Source: Pelargonium cotyledonis (taxonomy: Eukaryota; Streptophyta; Magnoliopsida; Geraniales; Geraniaceae). Taken from it: a stretch of 27,759 nucleotides of DNA. How positions within the stretch are numbered: the first letter of the stretch is position 1; each line of letters opens with the position of its first letter. Where the stretch lies: positions 1 to 27,759 of the forward strand of contig JAYMTA010000499.1 in the NCBI GenBank assembly GCA_036897625.1. Reading direction: 5' to 3'. The translations under genes were made by a program, and so were the position numbers. The notes beneath the pieces were generated by a model, which saw nothing but the letters and a program-made list of their open reading frames with translations, searched no databases and had not been told where the DNA came from. Shown one piece after another: positions 21,501 through 27,759 of the stretch.

Positions 21501-22215
21501 ACAACAGTACTGTACAAAAATTGACCATAAATGAAACTTTTTTTTGCATAAACAGCCCAACTAACAAAGCAACACAACATAATGGGAAAAACACACACAA
21601 TTGCACTAGATATGAAACACACTTGTTTTTTTTTTTTTTTTTTTTTCCTTCTTTTAGGACTCATAATCTTAAACTAGGAGAAGGGTTTTCGGTACCCGAC
21701 TTGCGTAAATGGATGCAAAAAGAAAGATAGAGAAGAATGAATAAACTTCAATCAAAACGTCAGATTACATTTCCTCAAAACACACACAATGCATTGCATG
21801 CATAGATGAATATAATTTCAATATTGGATGCAAGCTCAATAACAAAACGGCAAAACAAAAAAAAGCAGAAGCACTAACAGTTTGAGAACATAACAATAAC
21901 TCGTGGTCGGTCATCCCTGGAAGCTTATTTCTCCATCTTCGCTTTCCTGTATAAAACAATGGGTTACACGGTTATGCATTTTTATGCAAAAGTTGTCAGG
22001 AAATGCATTGCATATATTGAGCATGTCAAAGTTCAATATTTCTGGATATATATAAACATTCTTTGTAGATACCAACAGGATGGCTTTAAACCAAATACAA
22101 ATTATGAGCTTCAGAGACTAAACATAGAAGAATATGTGTCTCGACATAATGGTAAAGTTGTTATATAGTATATACAACAAGAACCGTTGATGACAAGGAA
22201 TTACAGCTAGCAATT
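21501..22215. other. Intergenic, no gene recognised
   Basis: AT-rich spacer with a run of about 22 T at 21627-21648. Short open frames here (21521-21730, 21959-22168) run through low-complexity DNA and show no domain. Confidence 0.45.
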
Positions 22216-22900
22216 GGGGACACGACTTGTGATTTGACACGAGAACGACATAACTTAATCGTGTTTGAGATCAACATCTTCAATTGTCATGTTATGTCAT
22301 GTTCGTGTTGAATTTGTGAAACACACAATAATTTTACGCGACTAATGCTGAAATGGTAATTTAATACTATTGAATCATTGCATAGGTTAATCACTTGTGT
22401 AGAACTCTTATTATTCTCTCCACTTTTTTGTTTTCATCTTCTTTCCTTCTCATGCGTCTTTTTCTTTGAGACACGACACGAGATCCGATACAAAAACAAC
22501 ACGATTCAAGCATGTTTGGGTTCAACACGTTTAATATATAGACGTGTCATGTTTGTGTTGAACTTGTGAAACATGCATGACACTAATACACAATTAATGT
22601 TAACAATGTAAAATAATACTAGTGAATCATAGCCTAGCTAGGTTAATCACTTTATCGTTTCTCTTTCTCGCACACAACCCTACACCTATTGTTCAAATCT
22701 AAAATGCAACTTACCACATCTCTCGTTTGAGGCAAAATCAACACAAATAAGACACACCAACATGACTATTAAATGTGTTGTGTTTGGGTTCAATATTTGA
22801 ACACAATTATTAAAAGTGTTGTGTTTGTGTTGGCTTTTATAGAACTTATTTAGTCACGCATGAACACAACATGTCAACATGAATTGTTATCTCTACATGA
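22216..22900. repeat. Three diverged tandem units of about 255 bp
   Basis: Units start near 22216, 22468 and 22728. Units 1 and 2 share GACACGAC, TGTCATGTTYGTGTTGAAYTTGTGAAACA, then AATAATACTA and GGTTAATCACTT in the same order. Unit 3 keeps CACCAACATGACTATTAAATG and TTGTGTTTGGGTTCAA but is further diverged. The text matches the dispersed repeat also found in OAT intron 5. Confidence 0.6.
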
Positions 22901-24333
22901 AACTCTCATCTGTCATTACTTTTGAAAACATTCATATTTTAACGATTGTATTCCATCAGAGCTCAACACGATGATTCCCTTATTGGTTTCCATTCACCGA
23001 ACTACTAAGTTTTGTTGCAATTACTAAATAACTTCACGACCTAAAGCAACAAGGAAACTAACAAGTGTTTAGTTGTAATGCCTAAGAGGCTATGCATCTT
23101 GGAATTGTTATATCAGAGTTGAGAAAGAAAAAAAATGACCCCCAAACAATTATTAAGGAGCCTACATGTTAGCAAGGTTAAGGTACTAACATAACCAAGT
23201 AGACCACAACAACGACCATTTAAATTTTCAAACAATATCGAGGTTAGCTGCAGGAGTCTATTAGCAAAACTTTTTATGGTTCTCTGCTTCTGTAACATAA
23301 AGCAAATAGAAAATAGGACTAAAAAGGAACTATGAAAAGCTCAAAGTGAAGCTATTAGAAAAGACACTCAAAAGCTACCAAGTTTTGCACTCTCAAGTCA
23401 GGGTACATATGAATGTTTGTTCTTGATAAATTAGTGTCATAGTAAATAATATTTGGCAATAAAAATAAATTCAAATTCTCAACTTCTTAACCATGGAGCG
23501 AGAACGGGTATACCGGATCTAGACTCTACATGGTACAGAACTTCAACTTCTTAACCATGACCATGACCTTGACCTTAATTATTACAAAAATGTTAAAATT
23601 TCAGCACAAAGAAAGAAAAGGTCGTGCATAGACCACGTGTCTATTGAAAATGGACTTGAACGTGAAGTGCGTGTTAAGAAGTATAAATTTAGGGTGTAAC
23701 TTTAAACTATCAGTTTAACCTTTGAGTTGAGTAAGTTCTCTACGATAGAATAACAAACAATGTACACCTAGAGATCAACATTGTAGGTTAGAGATTATGC
23801 CCAAATAGTTTCAACTATCCTCAGTGTAAAAGACTAATGTGCAGCAATATAGTTTCAGTGCATATACAAACTATATCACATTTTCATCATTGATCACATT
23901 ACCAAGACAGCACAAAGGTTTGATACCTTGAACTCTTGAATACAAGGATTTACCTAAACTCTTAGAAAGATTGATGAGCAAGAGAAGAGTTTCATTACCA
24001 AGTACCTAACCTTAATGATTTCCAATCTTGTTGCATAGTTAAGGACAATTTCTTAGAACTCTATAGGTCCCGATAATCATTCATCACCAACTCAACACCT
24101 CAAAGCAAACCAGCTTACACAGCAATTGAGACAATGCTAGTTAGCTGGATTGCTCGTTCTTGCTAGCTAAGCAAGTGGAGAATGCATTATACCATATATA
24201 TGTGTATGAATATATGTATGTGTGTGTGTATTGACTCTATATCTAATACTTCTAATACTTTGGCTAGTACTCTTGATGTTTTTAGTGAATAGGCATCAAG
24301 GACTCACCAGTAACAGAAAACTAATGCCCCTTT
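22901..24333. other. Intergenic, no gene recognised
   Basis: About 1.4 kb with no credible coding frame. Contains a 20-bp near-direct repeat CAACTTCTTAACCATG at about 23480 and 23543, a G-box core CACGTG at 23634, and an AT/TG-rich microsatellite at 24194-24230. Confidence 0.4.
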
Positions 24334-24446
24334 GGAGCGTTTGGATTAAAAATATTAGAATATGAAATGAGATTCTCATCACAAAAAGTCATGAACAATG
24401 AAAATTTGATTCTCATTCCAAACAAAATTCTAATACAAACGCTACC
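24334..24446. mobile_element. GGTAGYGTTTGGAT MITE, copy E (short)
   Basis: Ends GGAGCGTTTGGATTA and, reverse complemented, GGTAGCGTTTGTATTAG. The body is only 113 bp and keeps GAAATGAGATTCTCAT and GATTCTCATTCC. It is an internally deleted member of the five-copy family. Confidence 0.55.
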
Positions 24447-24492
24447 TAAATTCGATTTATTGTTGACTTTGCTCCATATTGTAAACATATAA

Positions 24493-24676
24493 TACTCCAT
24501 TCATGCAAAATGAGTGTCATATTTTGTTTGCAAAATTTAAAGATATGGTTTTAGTGATAAACTTTCTCTCACACCCATGTGTAACAAATTCAAATGGTTC
24601 AAACTACCATATATCAGGGATATAATTGGTAAACTATGTATAACATAAGACTGGCATTCATTTTCAGACATGCTAT
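24493..24676. mobile_element. Stowaway-like MITE
   Basis: Left end TACTCCATTCATGCAAAATGAGTGTCAT; right end reverse complemented TATAGCATGTCTGAAAATGAATGCC. The 184-bp size, the TA borders and the CTCC...AAAATGAGTGTC text fit degenerate Stowaway elements. Confidence 0.55.
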
Positions 24677-25140
24677 AAGAATCCTCATTTTGAGAGAGAC
24701 AATACTAGATTTACATTTTTTCTAACCCTAAAGTGTACTTTATTATATAAATATTTAGACATTAGAATCATATGAATAAAAGGTTTCCTTAGAGCTTCAA
24801 AATAACAGTCAAATTTCATGTTATAAAATAATTATAATCAGTTCTGTAAAGTTTTCATGTTTCAATTTTTTTTTATCAAACTTGTGAAAACAAGATATAA
24901 CTACAATACTATTTTAACCCTTTAAAAAGAAAAAAAAAAAAAAAAAAGGTGATCTATAAAGTTGAATATAAAATTCTTTAATGAATATTTGAACCATAGA
25001 AGCAATAATTTTACTTCATTTTAAAATTCTAGAATCCAATGACATTTCAACCTACAAATAATATTTAAATTTTCCAATAACTCAAACAAACATCACATCA
25101 TTTTTCAACTTTCGTGATTTTTTTCATTCAAAGTAATGTT
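24677..25140. other. Intergenic, AT-rich, no gene
   Basis: Very AT-rich spacer with an A18 run at 24930-24947. The run follows no recognisable SINE or LINE body. Confidence 0.4.
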
Positions 25141-25355
25141 CAAGAGTACAAAAACAATTGCACAAAGAAGTGCACACAGCACATAAAAATTGTTTGTAAA
25201 CCTATTTCAATGTTTGTCGATATTATTTTCAATATTCGTCTAAACATTTTTAAGAATGTAAGAAACAAAAATGTTTAGAAATACAATGAAAATAATATTG
25301 ACAAATGCGAACAATTTTTGTGTGCACTTGTTTGTTTATTTGTGTATTCCCTAAT
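25141..25355. mobile_element. Inverted-repeat element, about 215 bp
   Basis: The left arm (AAGTGCACACAGCACATAAAAATTG ... TCGATATTATTTTCAATATTCGTCTAAACATTTTT) pairs with the right arm (reverse: AAGTGCACACAAAAATTG ... TCAATATTATTTTCATTGTATTTCTAAACATTTTT) across a short 15-20 bp centre. It is a MITE-like hairpin of unassigned type. The outer ends are diffuse and no target duplication is visible. Confidence 0.55.
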
Positions 25356-25699
25356 GTAATGGCAGTAGATATTCCAAACTGTGCATAAGCAATCCACATC
25401 TAGATAGTAGTTTCATTAGATCACTTATTTTTTTCAAATATCATAGCATTTTATCCACTGAAGTGAAAAAAGTAAAGAAACTTAATGAAAGTTTATCAAC
25501 CCTACATAGGTGTACTAATTCACTTGTATAAGTGGTATTTTATTGGGATTCAAATATATCATTTGTTAGGTTTGGGTGAGGCATTGGATCTTTGATGCAT
25601 ATTATTTGTGCACTTATTGCTAACTAAAATATGTACAGTAAGATTTGTGTACCTAGAGTTCACCTTTCTTTTAAGAATCAAATATATGGAGCACTTTAC
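25356..25699. other. Intergenic, no gene recognised
   Basis: Spacer of 344 bp without coding sense or clear repeats. Confidence 0.4.
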
Positions 25700-25901
25700 T
25701 ACTCCGTGTCTCAAAATAAATATCTTGTTTCACTAACAGATTTGTTTTAAAATTAATGTCTTGTTTTCTTTTTAGAAAGTTAGATATACACAAATTCTCT
25801 ATAAATTTTATATAATCAGTTTATTAGTACATCTTAAGTTTGTTACAATACATGTGCACATAGATAGAAAAGTAATAACTTGTTTTAGAACAGAAAGAAT
25901 A
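25700..25901. mobile_element. Stowaway-like MITE
   Basis: Left end ACTACTCCGTGTCTCAAAATAAATATCTTG; right end reverse complemented TATTCTTTCTGTTCTAAAACAAGTTATTAC. The CTCCGT...CAAAATAAAT start is the recognisable Stowaway terminus. About 200 bp, non-coding. Confidence 0.6.
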
Positions 25902-27187
25902 TTTGTTTTGACATTTTTTATTGTCCGTTAACACTATTATATTGTCTAACTTAACTACCCATTCCAACAAAACAAACCTTTGTTCATCTAACTAATAATG
26001 ATAAATGATGGCTAAACATGAACTTCAAGTATTCAAATAATATGTTTTAAGATAAATACTGTGCTAAGTGCATGGGGTCAATAGGCAACACAACATATAT
26101 ATATAGAGCCATTGGTATAGACCTCATGTGATTCATAAAACCAAACCAGTTCCTCTCACAACCCTAAACACAAGAAGCAACTTTTTTTATTTTTTATTTT
26201 TGCAAGAACCAGACAATACGCCGGATCAAATCCAATTCCCATGTGAGGGCTTGGGTAAGCTAAAGAAATTGGGATTCTAAACTCACCAAAGGCCCACATA
26301 CTATAAAGGTTGCACATTTTTGGTGAGTGAGTGAGTGAGTGAAGGACAAAGACAAGACTGTTAAAGCCTCCAAGCACAAACCAACACCTGGCATTGGCTT
26401 GCAGATGCTAGAGAGAAGGGAACCACGAAGACTACAATGGAGGAGACAACTAGCCGATAGTCACTCATTCAAAACAATCCATGCACAAAGAATCTAATTT
26501 AATATGCACAAAAACAATCACATTGTAATTAACAATGTGTGTATAAAATATTACTATACTCTCTCTAGCATTGACCACCTTTTTTATGGCTACCAAGAAA
26601 GCAATATTAGGGTTTATGTAACCAAAGTTTCTGTTGCCCATTTTCAAATGCATGTTAACTGACACCTGCTAATGTGCTATAGATTTCGTCTTAAAAATGT
26701 TTTGCTAAAAATGAGTCAGCTATGTGATACATATCTCATTGAAGTGTTGTCATGTAGAGATATGTCGATTATCAGTTTAATATGCCGTTCAGATTTAAAG
26801 ATTACAAATACGAGTAATAACATTATTTTATCGATTGAATGATATAATTCTAACACAATTAAAGTATCAAGTCATTTAACCTATAGGTCACAAGTTCGAC
26901 TCCAACTAACACTATTAAATGTTGAATAAGTTACGTTCAAGCGATAGCGGATTTACTTGTGAGAGGGCGCGCCAACTTAAAATCCTCAACTACTACAACA
27001 TGAAGGTAAAGATATGGAACAAAAAAACAGCACATGAATCCAATCAAGTCAAGAAACCAGCAAGAAAAATGGAGAACCAAACAGGCACAGGAACAGATAA
27101 AAATGATTCTGAAATCTTGAGATTAAGGGTAGAGAGCTTACCAAGAAGAAGATGGTCCGAGAGGGAATGTGAAGCTTCCATGGAAGC
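25902..27187 (-). other. 3' region of the TCP gene and spacer
   Basis: No coding frame beyond the antisense of the TCP exon. On the minus strand the TCP stop is followed by a possible donor CTTCTTG then GTAAGC (GT at 27141-27140), so a 3' UTR intron is possible; its acceptor was not identified. A plus-strand TATATATATAGA at 26096-26107 has the look of a TATA box, but no gene follows it. A GTGA tetranucleotide repeat lies at 26323-26342. Confidence 0.35.
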
Positions 27188-27759
27188 TCAGTTCTTTTCT
27201 TTTTCCTTGTGACCATCAAATCCAGCGGAGAACTGGTGATGTTGTTGCTGTAAATGTTGATGATGATGATGATTCTCCACCGGCGCCGCCGCCCCGATGA
27301 AGGAAGGAACATTGGAGCCGTCTATGGGAGATGCAAACCTCTGGAGGTGAGGCAAAAAAGACAGTGATGATGAATTGGACTGAAGGGTCCCCCTACTGTT
27401 AAACCCGGCAAACCCGCCGGAGATGGTGAAGTTTAAATTATAGTCACTCCCGCCGGAGATAAAATTGTCGGGAAGAAACGAAAATTGCCCATCTCCGGGC
27501 ACATTGTAGATCGAATTCCCCAACTGAAAACCTTGTGTTCTCTGTCCCAGAAGTCCTGAGCTGAAGTAGTCTAGAGAAGCAGTGCCGCCAACAGTTGCGG
27601 CGCTGCTAGTAGCTCCGCCGCCTCCGGTAAGAAGCTCCGTGAACGAAGAACTGTTCGAAACTGGGTTCAAGTTCACAATTCGATCCTCTTTCTCTTTCTC
27701 TTTCGCGGCTCGCTCTCTGGCTCGCTCGCGACTCGCCTTGAGCCTGATTGCACCAAAAC
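27188..27759 (-). CDS. CIN-class TCP transcription factor, C-terminal part
   Basis: Partial: the gene enters from the right edge, so the start, the TCP DNA-binding domain and the promoter are outside the window. The visible 189 residues begin FGAIRLKASRERARERAAKE, the basic Arg-rich R domain that among CIN-type TCPs marks the TCP2/TCP24 pair. A Ser/Gly-rich stretch follows (SSSFTELLTGGGG), then DYNLNFTISGGFAGF, RGTLQSN encoded across a miR319 target site, a His/Gln-rich run and FSAGFDG before the stop. These proteins bind GGNCCC-type sites and push leaf cells from division to differentiation. Post-transcriptional control by miR319 is expected from the site. The frame is open from the window edge to the stop at 27190-27188, with no intron. 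Assignment to TCP2 or TCP24 is not possible from this part. Confidence 0.92.
   Translation of the reverse strand, partial: FGAIRLKASRERARERAAKEKEKEDRIVNLNPVSNSSSFTELLTGGGGATSSAATVGGTASLDYFSSGLLGQRTQGFQLGNSIYNVPGDGQFSFLPDNFISGGSDYNLNFTISGGFAGFNSRGTLQSNSSSLSFLPHLQRFASPIDGSNVPSFIGAAAPVENHHHHQHLQQQHHQFSAGFDGHKEKEKN
27375..27394 (-). promoter_or_regulatory. miR319 target site in TCP mRNA
   Basis: On the coding strand this is AGGGGGACCCTTCAGTCCAA. The last 13 bases (CCCTTCAGTCCAA) are the exact complement of the 5' part of miR319 (UUGGACUGAAGGG). Mismatches fall only towards the miRNA 3' end, as in known miR319-targeted TCP genes. It encodes the residues RGTLQSN. Confidence 0.92.

Noticed and set aside
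22216-22900. CRISPR-like array
   Set aside because: Units are long and diverged, there are no short direct repeats with spacers, and the DNA is from a plant.
26096-26200. TATA-like TATATATATAGA as a promoter of a hidden gene
   Set aside because: No coding frame or stable hairpin follows within several hundred bases.
26919-27212. Plus-strand 97-residue open frame
   Set aside because: It lies over spacer and the antisense of the TCP 3' end, with no domain resemblance.
27049-27312. Minus-strand 87-residue open frame
   Set aside because: Overlaps the TCP coding end in a different frame; the TCP frame has clear family motifs.

Overview
This is a stretch of nuclear DNA from a flowering plant, most likely a eudicot. 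The evidence is GT-AG spliced genes with AT-rich introns, plant-type protein families, a miR319 target site in a TCP gene, and intergenic DNA full of short non-autonomous transposons (MITEs) and SINEs. The species cannot be told from the sequence alone. There is no operon, CRISPR array or prokaryotic feature.

Three host genes are visible. (1) Plus strand, ATG 2519 to stop 6735: a five-KH-domain RNA-binding protein of the HEN4/PCBP-like plant group, 7 coding exons, 623 residues, with a non-coding first exon behind a long CT repeat. (2) Plus strand, ATG 12927 to stop 19990: mitochondrial ornithine delta-aminotransferase, 10 coding exons, 472 residues, with the PLP lysine, the cofactor aspartate and a mitochondrial presequence all present. 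Every exon junction of these two genes keeps frame. (3) Minus strand, running off the right edge (27759 to 27188): the last 189 residues of a CIN-class TCP transcription factor of the TCP2/TCP24 type, with the R domain and the miR319 site.

The rest, about half the window, is repeats and unassigned spacer. The clearest mobile element is a 385-bp fold-back MITE at 21107-21491 with a perfect 9-bp target duplication, typical of Mutator-like elements. Others are a 222-bp tRNA-like SINE at 12221-12442 with a 10-bp target duplication, a second SINE inside intron 5 of the aminotransferase gene, a five-copy family of MITEs starting near GGTAGYGTTTGGAT, Stowaway-like and hAT-like MITEs, and a LINE tail remnant. 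Several tandem duplications occur: 116 bp in a KH-gene intron, about 80 bp in aminotransferase intron 1, about 430 bp at 7460-8284 and about 255 bp at 22216-22900.

The three genes have unrelated jobs (RNA binding, arginine/proline metabolism, leaf and shoot development), and nothing suggests they work together. I found no undescribed gene system. The points most worth a second look are the nested and tandem repeat structures and the matching intron positions in KH domains 2 and 4.
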